The notes beneath the pieces were generated by a model, which searched no databases, had not been told where the DNA came from, and saw only the letters and a list, made by a program, of their open reading frames with translations. A program made the translations under genes and the position numbers. A DNA stretch of 64,000 nucleotides from Allium sativum (Eukaryota > Streptophyta > Magnoliopsida > Asparagales > Amaryllidaceae): contig CM060922.1 in NCBI GenBank assembly GCA_030737875.1, positions 322,433,956-322,497,955 of the forward strand, written 5' to 3'. Below, one piece after another: positions 20,513 to 34,500 of this stretch; position 1 is the stretch's first letter; each line of letters begins with the position of its first letter.

Positions 20513-23500
20513 TGTAACGGCCCGCAAATCCGTACTATTTGAGTTGACTACATACATCACACGTCTAATCCAAATTGCACAGAAATACGAATCATTATTA
20601 GAAAGAAGTTAGAGGATGAGAAATAGAAAGAAAGAAATATTAGAATAGAAGAAAACGAAGATCAAAAACTCACAGCGGAACGAATAAAGTATATTAAATA
20701 ACATAACATTTGAAATACAAATCAGTAACTATATATACATACCATTATCAGAGCACAACAGTTATTCCTGGAATAGTTATAAACACCTGTTTCCAGATAC
20801 AACATAGTACACAGCAGAAATATGATAGTCTATAGCTAACCGGTGAAGCCTCCTGCTTCCAACTCTTCCAAGTGAATCTGAAAAATCCCGACTACTTGAC
20901 TGCCCGTACAAATTTGGGCACCCAAGAATTTAGGGAAAACAAAAACAAAACAAACTCTGGGTCAGTCATGGGACTGGTGTGAGTAAACTCCAATCATTTG
21001 TTTAACTTAAAAAATCCTTTTGAAAGAAATGATAATCGTAAGACCGATCCACACATAAACACGGATGGTTATTGCCTTACGATAACCCAAAATATTTTTG
21101 ATATCAAATCCAGTGATATTATAATAATGTTTTCATCAAATAAATAGAATCTAGCGGAACGCTTGCATCTCACGCTCCATATATATTATAAAACCAAAAA
21201 CAGCAGGGCGTTTATTGGAGATTGGATTTCCGACATGACAAGGTATGGAACCACCTTCCGATAGTGTATCTCTAGAGGGGAATACACTGGGTTCAACAAG
21301 AACATCTTGCAACCTCACCCACATATGACCGACCACTCATTTCGCTTGAGTGTATCGAATGTATATCACCAACGGTTGGAATCAGCAACCGTTTACCGAA
21401 TGGGGCAGCATCGAATAGAATAAGGAATTAAACGAATTTCTCTAGATAGGTAATATTACACCTTAATGGGAGCGACCCAGATAGCCATGCTGCCTGCCCG
21501 ATTTTTGTCATTTCCTAGTTGTTGAGGCCTGAGGCTACGATTTCTTATCATTCATTGATAGCACAATCACTTTGAATGCCACATTGTCAGATCCGTAAAT
21601 CATTAATTGATTTGCACAAATATATTCTGGATATTATTCTAAGAGAATAAATTCTCCGCCACCATATATATCTATACAGACCAACATATGCGATCATTGG
21701 AAATACTCTGTCAGACACTCGTCCATACACGTTCGTTCTGGGACTGAACGAAACCGAAGGCACAATTTCTATTAATAGAAAAAGTCCTTGCACTTTACTC
21801 TGTCTTCAATTATCTTCATATAATCTGATTCGCAACGTTACTACCAATACGGAGTTGTTCTCGAATAATAATCCAACCAGTCCCTCCATATTGACAACGA
21901 TATTGGCAAACACTTCGATGGTCGGTTATTTAACTATCGAAGAAAACAAACATTCATTCAAAGAATTAAACAAATCACTGGGCCATTTAATTGATATTTC
22001 ATTAATTAAAATACTTCTCCATTTCCTTATCCATATTCGTTAACACGATATTTTCGATAATCATCTTGACCTCTTACGCTATTTGGAAAACATTTCCATA
22101 TATCGCCTTATTTTATTTTCTATACTTAGAAAAATATATTCTATTTATAATTGGAAAATATTCCAATTACTTATCTCTTCCACGACCATTTATTTATTTC
22201 TATACTCAGGAAATATTTATTATTATATTTCCAAATTTCCAATTACTTGGGTTAAAACGAATGTTGTGTAAAACATCCTTACAACAACCCAAAACAGTGC
22301 ATTCAACTAACTCTTATTCAAACATTTCTCTTCAAGGCTGGATCTTGCTATTTATCAGTTAGTAATGAAATCAATCAAGTTGGGGTATAATTACCTCTCA
22401 GACCTTGACTGAATAACATCTTTAACTTGAAAACAGACAAGACCACTTATCTCAAATCATCAACACCATAAAAACAAGTTATTCATTTTTAAAACGTATA
22501 TATATATATATATATTTCTCTTTCTATTACCAGATTTTCGATTTCGTTTTTGTTTATAATATTCTATTTTTAAGTTCGTTTCCTTGCCGGATTTTATATA
22601 TTTTGATATATAGATTTCTAATTATCAAATTATCTTAAAAGTATTCTAACTCCTTAAATTTACGGAAAATTTCGCCATAACCTCCTTTGTACCGGTCGAC
22701 AGTTCAAACTTCAACTCGCCTTTCTAGGCCCTTTCCATTCAAAAATAAAATCAGAAAGATAAGTGGTTTGCCGATTCGGCGCATAAAATCTCATATGGAA
22801 TTGAAACGTGTACCTTTTTGTCAGGCACTAAACCTGTAAACTTCATACACTTCATCCCATACCTGTCTAACACATATGTGTCCATTTTGAATTTATTTCA
22901 ACTCAATCTAGTCATTTTTAACTCAACTCGCTCATTAATCTTTTTATTAGCTCTTTTGCCCATTCCCCTTTATATTTGAACATATCATGTTCAATTATCA
23001 TTTTATTTTGCTTATGAATTAATTTAATCCCATTTCGACTCAAGTTCCATATTCGATTTCAAATAAAAATTCTCAAATCTCCTTTACTTATTCAAAGTCC
23101 ATTTTCATATCGAATTTCGATTAACTAATTATTATTCAAATTAGTTAGTTTTATTCAATAACTAAAAATATGATTTTTGTCTCAAAAATCATTTCACTTA
23201 CTTCACTGGAGTTCATATTTATTTTACATCTCCAGTCTGGATTTTTCTAATGGAAATTCAGATTTTATTTCTTTAAAATCCTTTTATTTATTTAAATAAA
23301 CCATTATGGTTTTATAATGGTTCTAGCGCTGTTTTTCTGAAAATTTGATTTTGACATAACTCAAAATCTATAAGACGAAATCTAGATTTTTCTCTTCCAT
23401 TAGAAAACTATTATCAAATCGGTCCTGACGATTCTTGTTTCAAAGAATTCCGACTTAAACTGAGTTCTATACACTCAATTGAAGTTCGAAACGCCAAATT

Positions 23501-24954
23501 ATGAATTACCGCGCTGCGGCGAGTTCGTTTTAATTATATATATGTATATATATATATGTTTAAACTTCGTTTATAATAAATTAAACTCCATTCTGATATA
23601 TTTTTAATATATATCAAATCAATTTCCCAATTCAACATAATATTTTCAATTATCTATAATTGCCGATTTTTCCTTACTCGGTAATATATTTATTTATACT
23701 TCGATCTTCTATATTTAATTCCAATTCCTTTTATAAATAAATTATTTATAAAATTCGATATAATCGAATTTCAATTATAAACCGTTGAATTCTTCTCAAT
23801 TCAGCTTATATTCCGAATTCCGAAATATAATCAATCATTTTGTTTCAAAACATTTCCCAACTTACTTTTAAATCCTATTTGAATTTGAATGGTTCAGATT
23901 ATCCAAATGATAATTTATTTTACCAAATTTATAACTCTATTTATAAATTCAACTTCTTTGTTTCATATATTTAAACAAGTTCCCTTTTCAAATTTCTATT
24001 CGAAACTCCATCCCTTTGATATTCCGAATTGCGGAATAAAAACAGCTGTTCCCTTTCGAATGATTTCAAATTCTATTTTTAAATTCATATTTGAATTTAA
24101 ATATTAAAATTATCTCTTGATAATTAATTCATTATATTTATAAACACCATTTTATAAATTTCCTATTTTTATATTTAAACAAGTCTATTTCGAAATCTAT
24201 TTAAAACCAAAATATTATTTTGGAATATTCTATATATTATAACTTATCTATATAAATGTAGATATATAGAATTTATTTTCAAATTTAAATTTAACTTCTA
24301 TCTAAATAAAATCCTAATATTTTCTAGACATGTTTTAGTTAAATAAATTCGAACTAATCGAATTCACATCATAAATCCTTATGGATTTAATTTAGTTCAG
24401 TTTATATTCTGAACATCAGAATAAACTTCAACTTTTACTTCTTTAAAACAATTTCCCATTTCCATTTATAAATTCATATTTGAATTTAAAAATTCAAATT
24501 ATCAAATGATAATTTTTCCTCTTTATTTATAAATACTGTTTATAAATTCATTTTAATTCTCCGCATTATTAATTTATAAACACATTTATAGATTCACTAC
24601 TTGTATCATATATTCAAACAAGTTAATATATTTATAGCCCAATTGAAATTCAAATTCTATTTTAGATAAATAGATTTTTTCCCTTTAAATTTCAAAATAT
24701 CCTTTTCCTTGATATTTTTATATTTCAACATTTTAGGTCCAGCGATATTTTAACCAATCAAAAATACCAATTATCAACCATAGATTTTCTAAAACATCAT
24801 ATATGATAATATATATGAGGACAAACAAATAATAATATTTTTGAGGAATCCAGTTGGATCCCTCTAACCTGATTTCCTACATCCACAGACGTTAGCCAAC
24901 ATAAATAATACACACTCTGCTTCGTGGCAGAATATCGCGGTATAGAAGGTCATC
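20513..24954 (-). mobile_element. D1 3' LTR, first segment
   Basis: Plus-strand reading starts TGTAACGGCCCGC, the minus-strand LTR end GCGGGCCGTTACA. It matches 50169-53245 closely up to 23603. Its first 1.3 kb (20513-21850) is the part related to A1/A2 and D2. Short TA runs lie near 22500 and 23540. It ends at TCATC, the D2 target site. No gene is seen; the short open frames are AT-rich chance frames. Confidence 0.85.
24950..24954. other. Left TSD of D2
   Basis: TCATC immediately before TGTGATGGCCCG. The identical TCATC is at 47172-47176, 22 kb away. Confidence 0.9.
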
Positions 24955-27099
24955 TGTGATGGCCCGAAAATCCATACCAATTTGGGCTGACTAATATCCT
25001 ACACATTCAACTCAAAGTGCATGAAAATTCATATCATTAATAGAAAGAAATTAGAGGATGAGATAGAAAAGATAGAACTAATTGAAAAGAAGAAGAAGAA
25101 CACAGCTGAACATAATTAGAGTAAACACGAAACTCACGGCGGAACGAATAAAACTTATTATATAACATAACTTTGAAATACAAAACTCATTGTATATATA
25201 CATACCATTATCAGAGTATGATACATCATATCACAGTGGAAATAATATCGAAATACTAATGGTGAAGCCTTCTGCTTTGAGCTCCTCCCAGTGAATCTGT
25301 AAAATCCTGAAACACTTGACTGCCCGTACAAATTTGGGCACCCAAGAGTTTAAGGAAAATACAAACAAATAAACTCTGGGTCAGTCATGGGACTGGTGTG
25401 AGTAAATTTCAACCATATTGTTTAACTTTGAAAATCCTTTTTGAAACAAAAAGATAATAGTAAGACCAGCCCACATATAAACATGGACGGCTTTTACCTT
25501 ACTATAATCCAAATCATTTTGATATCAAAATCCGATGATATTATAATAATGTCTAATCAAGTAAATAACCAAGTAGCAGAACGCTTGCATCTCACGCTCC
25601 ACAAATATATATATATATATATATAATCGAAAACCGCAGGGCGCTTATTGGAGATTGGATTCCAACATACAAGGTATGGGAGCACCCTCCGATCAGTAAT
25701 CTAGAGGGTATACACTGGGGTTCAACAAGAACGTCTTGCAACCCGGCCACACATGACCGCCCACTCATTTAGCTTGAGTGTAGCGAATATATTGTCACCC
25801 ACGGTTGTTGGCCATCCAAGCGTCATCCGAAGATACAAAATCGAAAAAGAAGAACAAATATGAATTTTCTCTAGACCGGTGACAATACACCCTGCTTGGG
25901 GATGACCCAAAATAGCCATGCTGCCTAGCCCAACTTTTGTTACTTCCTGGTTGTGAGGCTAGAGGCTACGTCTATCTTCAGAACATCTGATCACCATTTA
26001 CTTTGAATGCCACATCGTCAAACCCATCAATTCACTAATCGATTTCCAAAATTATCATGGGTATAAAAAGCTAAGAGGAACGAATTTCTCCGCCACCAGA
26101 CGTAATACCTTTAAGAGATCAATTGTGCGTGATTGTTAGGTATACTCTGTCAGACACTCGTCCATACAAGTTGTCCTGGGACTAGACAAACAGAAAGCAC
26201 CATTCTAGAACAGAACGACCCTTGCATTTCACTCTGTCTTCAATTGTCTTTAGCATAATCTAATTCGCAGCACTTATGCCTATACGAAGTGGTTTTCGGA
26301 TAATATATCCAACGGTCTCTCTGTATTGACAACGATGTCAAAATACTTCGATAGTCGGTTATTTAACTATCGAAGTAAAAACAAACATTAATTTAAATGT
26401 ACAACTAAACATCACACAACCACGACCCTTTTTATTTAACATTCATTCTTATTATTCAAGTTTCTATATCTTACCAGATATTTCTCAAACCTGTTATTAG
26501 CGTTTTCACACATCTTTATTTTCTACACTTGGATATTATACCCTATCTACATTGGAAAAATATTTCCAATTTCATTATAATTCATTTACACTTCTTCGGG
26601 GAAAAACATAGTGAATTTCCAACCTTTCTACGGAATAGTGTTATATATAATAATCACGTTTAAGCTTGATTAACAACGTTAATTTATCGTTATAGTTCAA
26701 AAACTTGTCATACGCTGTAATATTCCCTTTTATAACTAATCCCGATATAACAGTCAAGCTAAGCCTAATCAAATTCAATTTCTATTATTAAAATAATAAT
26801 AATAGATTTTCCCCTTTTAACTCGAATTCTTTTCCAATGTATTTTTACAGTATTTAAATACGAGTTAATTCAGAGCCAGTGTAATCCCCCATCCCCAACA
26901 AACAATAATAAATAACAGATTATCTATCACATCAGATAATGCAATATATGAAAACAACAAATATAATTATTTCAACTAATTTACCAGCAATTCATCCAAA
27001 ACAACCATCACGCATCGTTTAGCCATTATTTATCAATATTAAATAATGATTATAATATTATAAAAATGATCAGAGTTAGTAAGTTTACTCACCTTTCTG

Positions 27100-28840
27100 T
27101 GTTAACTGTTAAATAACGATTTGCGTCAGTTGGTTAAATTGGACGTTGTAATTTGCCTAAAATTGTAACGTGCTCCCGATCGATCCAACCCAACTCCATT
27201 GTGCAGTCTACGACCATATGATTATATTTATCCGACCGGCATGCTCCTTCTTCTTTACTTTTATTTTCCCATTCCAGTTCACTTCCAAACAACCATCTTT
27301 CGTCATGCTAAAAAAATCTTCCTTTCACCTTATATTCTTTTTTATTATCTTCAATTTTGGGCTTCATATATTAGAACCAGCCCAACGCCATTTTCGTTTC
27401 TTATTCAAAAGTTAAAACCACCCACGTGACATCAAAAGCTTGAATGCAACCATTCTCTATTTTTCTTTTTTTATTAGCGTTGGCTTTTGCCATTTGAACA
27501 CAACACATTTTAGAATTTATTCCCACCGATCAGCGTGTACTTCAGTACCGCATCTTCTCTAATTACAAATGATAAGATGCTCCTCCAATTTCCTCATGGT
27601 CTTTACGAAATCGTTCACATTTCTTTTAACCTCTTTATACATGGTTTGGGCCTTTACCCCCTCATCGGTCCGTCTAAACAACAAAACCCCAAGACCCGCT
27701 CCATCGCATATCATCTTCTCCGAAAAATACAAATCCACCATACATACAGTCCTCCTTTCTGTCGAGCACGAGCTCTCTCAACACTCCATCAAGATAAACC
27801 TACCCGTATACAACACGTCCTATGCTCGACCCCTCAATCCAAATAGATGCTCCCTCTCATACAAATTTTTAGCAACGAATGTCCCCCACACTGCCACTGT
27901 ATAACCGTTACAGCACTTTTGAAAAACAATGCAACTCCATAGATCACATCCCGTTCCTTTCTTTCCTTCTATTCTACATTACTCAACGAACCGGAACTCG
28001 CTCATTTCCTATCACCGTAATACACATAAGACCCCATGATCTTTTCTGTTCATTCCTTTATATACTGCTTGAATCCATGCTTGACTTCTTACATAATTGC
28101 ACCAACTTTACTCTAATTTAGCTAATTCAGTTCAGTATACATCAAACTTCATCTTCCTGCTACTATAAGCGACATCTCCCTCCTACACTTGCTCAGCTTT
28201 CTGGACCTCACACCCATACTCAACGCCACCCTTTCAGAACTTTGTTGGCTTCACAATCAACATGCAAAGGAAAACACTGCTCCCCATCTTTGTTTCTTAT
28301 TCACGTCATCTACTTCTTTCACCCATCACATCCTATGCTGCAGCAGTTTCTGACCCTTGGCAGTCCCTCGACGATCGCACCTCCATCTCCAGTCTTAGGC
28401 GCGACAACTCTGGTAAGCATGGCCCTACTTCTATCTGCTACTTTGCTTTTTATTGCGTTTTCCCTGAAAACCGACTCATCTCATCACCTTTTCCCCCTAC
28501 GCCAGCGCCATGCTTGACTGGATTGCCTCAGACCATCCGTCCCTCTGCCTGACCCCTCCGTATTTCAAGCAGTAGACCTTTGTACGCTACTGACTTTTTC
28601 CCATTCGTCAGAACTTTGAAGCTCTTCATGTGCACTCCATCAGGCGCCCATTCTTCCAGTTGAAAACTTCGAACGATTCCGTTTTGATTCCTCAAATCAT
28701 TCTCGGCCATATGTTTTATAGGGGAAGATTTTTTCTATTTTTAACGTGGACGTTGATTTCTGTATACGCTGAAGTGGTTCGATTATTTATTTTTATTTTT
28801 GTTGCTGAGGAACGGTTTTTGGTTTGAATGAATGAGGGAA
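27100..28840 (-). other. GC-richer segment of D2 LTR downstream of its TATA box
   Basis: Less AT-rich than the rest of the LTR, pyrimidine-rich on the plus strand (purine-rich on the sense strand). It follows the minus-strand TATA box, so it should form the start of the transcript. The counterpart in the other LTR is 33530-35070. It has no clear match to the equivalent stretches of D1 (47620-48400) or A2 (5230-5600). Origin unknown; a captured host sequence is possible but unproven. Confidence 0.4.
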
Positions 28841-28855
28841 GTGAAGAAGCTTGGT

Positions 28856-28862
28856 TATATAC
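28856..28862 (-). promoter_or_regulatory. Candidate TATA box of D2
   Basis: Minus strand TATATAA within CCTGTATATAACCAAGC, about 970 bp after the LTR start. The same sequence is kept in the other LTR near 35104. It would leave about 3.9 kb of LTR downstream. Confidence 0.5.
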
Positions 28863-29829
28863 AGGGTATAACGAAGTCTTCCCATGGAAGGAAACGAGAT
28901 ATTTTGTTTTGTTTAATATGTAATTTTTCTTATATTTTATTGTTGCCATACCTGATGTTTAACGCAGAACTTGGCGTTTTGTAATTTGTCAAGATATTTT
29001 CTCCGTTCTTAGACTTTAGAGTATGGTCTATTTCCTTCAATTTTACGCAATAGGGAATAGGATTTGTGGACTGCAAGTAATAGGCGTTTACTTTTTTTCC
29101 ATTCTAGAGAGATGGACAACCATGCGGTAATTTAATTGTGATTTGATTTTGGTGATATTGACTAACAATCTTTAGTTTAGAGTTAACGTACCCCGTTATA
29201 TACAACTCCGTCCTCATACGACTCGCTATTGACAAAAATAACTATGTCGTCGCTTTTAGTAGTGTGCCACGATCACAAATATATAACAATATCGGTAGGT
29301 TGACTTATATTGTGATACCCCAAAATATTGATATAGGGTGCAAAATACTCCAAAAAAAGTTGCATATTTAATTAATTAAAAATTACATAAAATTTTAAAA
29401 ATTAAACTATACCTACGTCATAAAAGAATCTTGTCCAAATTCTAAACAGATATCTAGTTATATCGAATAACCGTTACGGTCAATAAACGATTCTATAGCG
29501 ATTATTTGAAAATTTGATTTGGATATAACCCGCAATCTAAAACGCGAAATCTTAATTTTTCACTTCTGTTAGGAAGATATAGTTTAACGGATTCCAACGT
29601 TTCTCGTTTCGAAGAAATCCGATTTAAAATGGGTCCTGTATACTCAGTTGAAGTTCAAACGTTAAATTACGAACTACCGCGATATTACGGGGTTGATTAT
29701 ATTTAATATATATTTTTATAAATTCAACATCGTTTTTAATTAATATATAAATCCACTTATATTACGAATTCAGTATTTAAACTGATTTAAATATTTAAAT
29801 ACAAACTGATAAAAATGCGGGACGTTACA

Positions 29830-31359
29830 TTCCTTCCCCCTTAAAAAAATTTCGTCCCCGAAATTACTAAGGTAGGAAAAATGCTATAGTCCTTATTATA
29901 ACCAGGTTAAAAACCGTTTATTTTACTTTATATCTTCTGTTTCAATTGAACCAATTTATTTCAATATTAATTTCTTTTTAACGAACATCTTCAAAATTCT
30001 GAGATTTTCCTAACGCTTTAATTTTCCGAAGAATTTTGCCAGCATCTCCTCTGCATGGCTAAATCGGTACAACTGCAACTCGCCTCAATAGGCCTTCTCC
30101 AATCCAAAAGCAAATAACAACCAACGGCTTGCCAAATCTCATATTCATATAAAATGTAAACTTGCACCTTTTTGTTGGCATTCAACTCTTTTTCTTCCAA
30201 TTGTTATCACTTCAGCATATATCCATGTATTTCCAATTGATCCTCAATCAATTTATCCTCAACCAACATTCGCTTAATGTCCAAGCTAAATTCGAGATCA
30301 AATTCTCATTCTAATCTCAACTCCAAATCCTTTACTAAACAATCTAATTTCGTAACCAAGTTTGGTTCCATTCCACGTCTTCAGTTACCTCATCAAGTTC
30401 AATTCTTTCCCAATTCGATTTTTACTTAACTGGCTTGAATCCAATTCCAATTTTATTCAACTTTGTTAATTTCTATTTATTTACTTCATAAGTAAATTTT
30501 AAATTTCAGAATTAAATTGCTGAGGTTTTTATTTCAAATCAGTTTGAAATAATATATATTCATAATATAGCAATTCAAATCATTTGAGTTTTCGATCAAC
30601 TTATTTCAAAACGAAATCTTTGGTAGTAATCTGTCACTTAGAAACTCGAAAATTTCACTGATGATGCCATGGTTCATCATCAGGGTTATTTTCCAGCGAT
30701 CGAAGTGAGTTCAATACTATATCAATGTCAAAATTTATTTTCAAACACTTTTATTTGAAAATTACTTCAAAATATCTTTCACAACACTTGGAAAACAATT
30801 TCAAATCTCCCAGGATTTTAAAATTCCCATATATTTAATCCAAATATTATTTCCAACTCTTTTCCAAGTTTCCAGAGTTTTAATTCCAATTCTGATTTAA
30901 ATTCAGATTTAGTTCATCTAATTTTGAATATTATACCTATATAATATTTCAATTGGTTATTTATATAACAACTCAATTATAAAACTTATTCGATCATAAT
31001 TTCAACCAACACATTTAATATATATTAGATAATTCCAATATATATGTTGTCTTTATATCAAAATATATTTTTGGGTAAAATTATCTGATTTACCCTCTTT
31101 TGAAAACGTACTGTGCTGAATTACTCTGTTCAAGAGTTTAGAAACACCTATCGACACAGTTTGCATTACTGTTTCGACCAGAATTTATAAACCACTCGAC
31201 TGACCAGTGAACACAATATAAAACAGTTTTTATATTGATTTACAAATATGTGCTCATATATATACACTCAAACTCAATCTAGAGTATTACTAACTCCATC
31301 TCTATTGAGTTACATCATAGAGCCACGGTAATCACTTAACCAATAGCTCTGATACTTAT
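29830..31359 (-). other. D2 internal region with PPT
   Basis: On the minus strand it ends in GGGGACGAAATTT and TTTTTAAGGGGGAAGGAA (29830-29862), the PPT box, directly before the LTR. The remaining 1.5 kb is AT-rich with no gag-pol match. 30500-31359 resembles the D1 internal region (49340-50168; for example CACTTAGAAACTCGAAAAT against CACTTGGAAACTCGAAAAT). 30020-30190 instead resembles a part of the D1 LTR (22690-22870). Confidence 0.75.
31346..31357 (-). other. D2 primer-binding site, partly decayed
   Basis: The minus strand reads GTATCAGAGC (31346-31355), ten bases of the tRNA-iMet site; the two leading bases next to the LTR are changed. The gap to the LTR end (31360) is two bases, as in B, C, D1 and E. 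Confidence 0.75.
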
Positions 31360-31492
31360 TGTGATGGCCCGAAAATCCGTACTAATTTGAGCTGACTAAT
31401 ATCCTACACATTCAACTCAAAGTGCACGAAAATTCAAATCATTAATAGAAAGAAATTAGAGGATGAGATATAAAAGATAGAACTAATAGAAT

Positions 31493-31522
31493 AGAAGAAG
31501 AAGAAGAAGAAGAAGAAGAAGA
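31493..31522. repeat. (GAA)n microsatellite
   Basis: About ten GAA units; the paired LTR has about four. A plain length change between the two LTRs. Confidence 0.95.
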
Positions 31523-34500
31523 ACAAAGCTGAACATAATCAGAGTAAACAAGAAACTCACAGCAGAACGAATAAAATGTATTATATAACATAACTTTGAA
31601 ATACAAAACTGTATTGTATATATACATACCATTATCAGAGTACAATACATCATATCACAGCGGAAATAATCTCGAAATACTAATGGTGAAGCCTTCTGCT
31701 TTGAGCTCCTCCCAGTGAATCTGTAAAATCCTGAAACACTTGACTGTCCGTACAAATTTGGGCACCCAAGAGTTTAGGGAAAACACAAAAAAATAAACTC
31801 TGGGTCAGTCATGGGACTGGTGTGAGTAAATTTCAACCATACTGTTTAACTTTGAAAATCCTTTTTGAAACAAAAAGATAATAGTAAGACCAGCCCACAC
31901 ATAAACATGGACAGCTTTTACCTTACTATAACCCAAATCATTTTGATATCAAAATCTGGTGATATTATAATAATGTCTAATCAAATAAATAACCAAGTAG
32001 CAGAACGCTTGCATCTCATGCTCCACAAATATATTTATATATATAATCGAAAACCGCAGGGCGCTTGTTGAAGATTGGATTCCAACAGACAAGGTATGGG
32101 AGCACCCTCCGATCAGTGTACTCTAGAGGGTATACACTGGGGTTCAACAAGAACGTCTTGCAACCCGGCCACACATGATCGCCCACTCATTTAGCTTGAG
32201 TGTAGAGAATATATTGTCACCCACGGTTGTTGGCCATCCAACCGTCATCCAAAGATACAGAATCGAAAAAGAAGAACAAATATGAATTTTCTCTAGATTG
32301 GTGACAATACACCCTACTTGGGGATGACCCAACTAGCCATGCTGCCTAGCCCAACTTTTGTTACTTCCTGGTTGTGAGGCTAGAGGCTACGTCTATCTTC
32401 AGAACATCTGATCACCATTTACTTTGAATGCCAAATCGTCAACCCCGTCAATTCACTAATTGATTTCAAAAAATATCACGGGTATAAAAAGCTATGAGGA
32501 ACGAATTCCTCCGCCACCAGACGTAATACCTTTAAGAGATCAATCGTACGTGATCGTTAGGTATACTCTGTCAGACACTCGTCCATACAAGTTGTCCTGG
32601 GACTGGAACAGAAAGCACCATTCTGGAATAGAACGACCCTTGCATTTCACTCCATCTTCAATTGTCTTTAGCATAATCTAATTCGCAGTGCTTATGCCTA
32701 TACGGAGTGGTTTTCAGATAATATATCCAACCGGTCTCTCTGTATTGACAACGATGGTCAAAACACTTCGATAGTTGGTTATTTAACTATCGAAGTAAAA
32801 ACAAACATTCATTTAAATGTACAACTAAACATCACACAACCACAACCCTTTTTATTTGACATTCATTCTTATTATTCAAGTTTCTATATCTTACCAGATA
32901 TTTCTCTAACCCGTTACTAGCCTTTTCACACTTCTTTATTTTCTACACTTGGATATTATACCCTATCTACATTGGAAAGATATTTCCAATTTCTTTATAA
33001 TTCATTAACACTTCTTCGGGGAAAAACATAGTGAATTTCCAACCTTTCTACGGAATAGTGTTATATATAATAATCACGTTTAAGCTTGGTTAACAACGTT
33101 AATTTATCGTTATAGTTCACAAACTTGTCATACGCTGTAATATTCCCTTTTATAACTAATCTCGGCATAGCAGTCACGCTTAAGCCTAATCAAATTCAAT
33201 TTCTATTATTAAAATAATAATAATATATTTTCCCTTTTTAACTCGAATTCTTTTCCAATGTATTTTTACGGTATTTAAATACCAGTTAATTCAGAGCCAG
33301 TGTAATCCCCCATCCCCAACAAACAACAATAAATAACAGATTATCTATCACATCGGATAATCCAATATATGAAAACAACAAATATAATTATTTCAACCAA
33401 TTTACCATCAATTCATCCAAAATAACCATCACGCATTGTTTAACCATTATTTATCAATATTAAATAACGATTGTAATATTATAAAAATGATTAGAGTTAG
33501 TGAGTTTACTCTCCTTTGCGCGTTAACTGTTAAATAACGATTTGCGTCAGTTGGTTTAATCGGACGTTGTAATTTGCCTAAAATTGTAACATGCTCCTGA
33601 TCGATCCAACCCAACTCCATTGTGCAGTTTACGACCATATGATTCTGTTTATCCGACCCGCATGCTCTTTCTTCTTTACTTTTATTTTCCCACTCTGGTT
33701 CACTTCCAAACAACCATCTTTCGTCACGTTAAAAAAATCTTCCTTTCACCATATGTTCATTTTTATTAACTTCAATTTTTGGCTTCATATATTAGAACCA
33801 ACCTAGCGCCATTTTCATTTCTTATTCAAAAGTTAAAACCACCCACGTGACTTCAAAAGCCTGCATGCAAACCGTTCTCTATTTTTCTTTGTTTGTTATC
33901 ATTGGCTTTTGCCATTTGAACACAACCCATTTTAGAATTTATTCCCACCAATCCGCTTATACTTCAGTACCGCATCTTCTCCAATTACAACTGATAAGCT
34001 GCTCCTCCAATTTGCTCATGGTCTTTACGAAATCATTCACATTTTTTTAACCTCTTTATAAATGGTTTAGGCCTTTACCCCCTCATCGGTCCATCTAAAC
34101 AACAAAACCCCAAGACCCGCTCCATAACTTATCATCTTCTCCAAAAAATACAACTCCACCATACATACAGTCCTCCTTTCTGTCGAGCATGAGCTCTCCC
34201 AACACTCTATCAAGATAAACCTACCCATATACAACATGTCCTGTGCTTGACCCCTCAATCCAAATAGATGCTTCCTCTCATACAAATTTTTGGCAGCTGA
34301 TGTCCCACACACTGCAATGTATAACCATTACAGCACTTTCAAAAAACAATGCAACTCCATAGATCACATCCCGTTCCTTTCTTTCCTCCTATTCTACAGT
34401 ACTCAACGCACCAGAACTCGCTCATTTCCTATCACCGTAATACACATAAGACCCCACGAGCTTTTCTGTTCATTCCTTCATGTACTACTTGAATCCATGC

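Larger units (their letters stand above)
24955..29829 (-). mobile_element. D2 3' LTR
   Basis: Minus-strand TGTAACGTCCCGC to CGGGCCATCACA. It matches 31360-35972 along its length, except that it holds about 160 bp (28550-28725) missing from the other copy. The right-hand part (24955-26400) is related to D1 and A1. TA-repeat at about 25605-25625. Several plus-strand open frames at 27170-28550 lie antisense to the LTR and lack domains. Confidence 0.9.
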
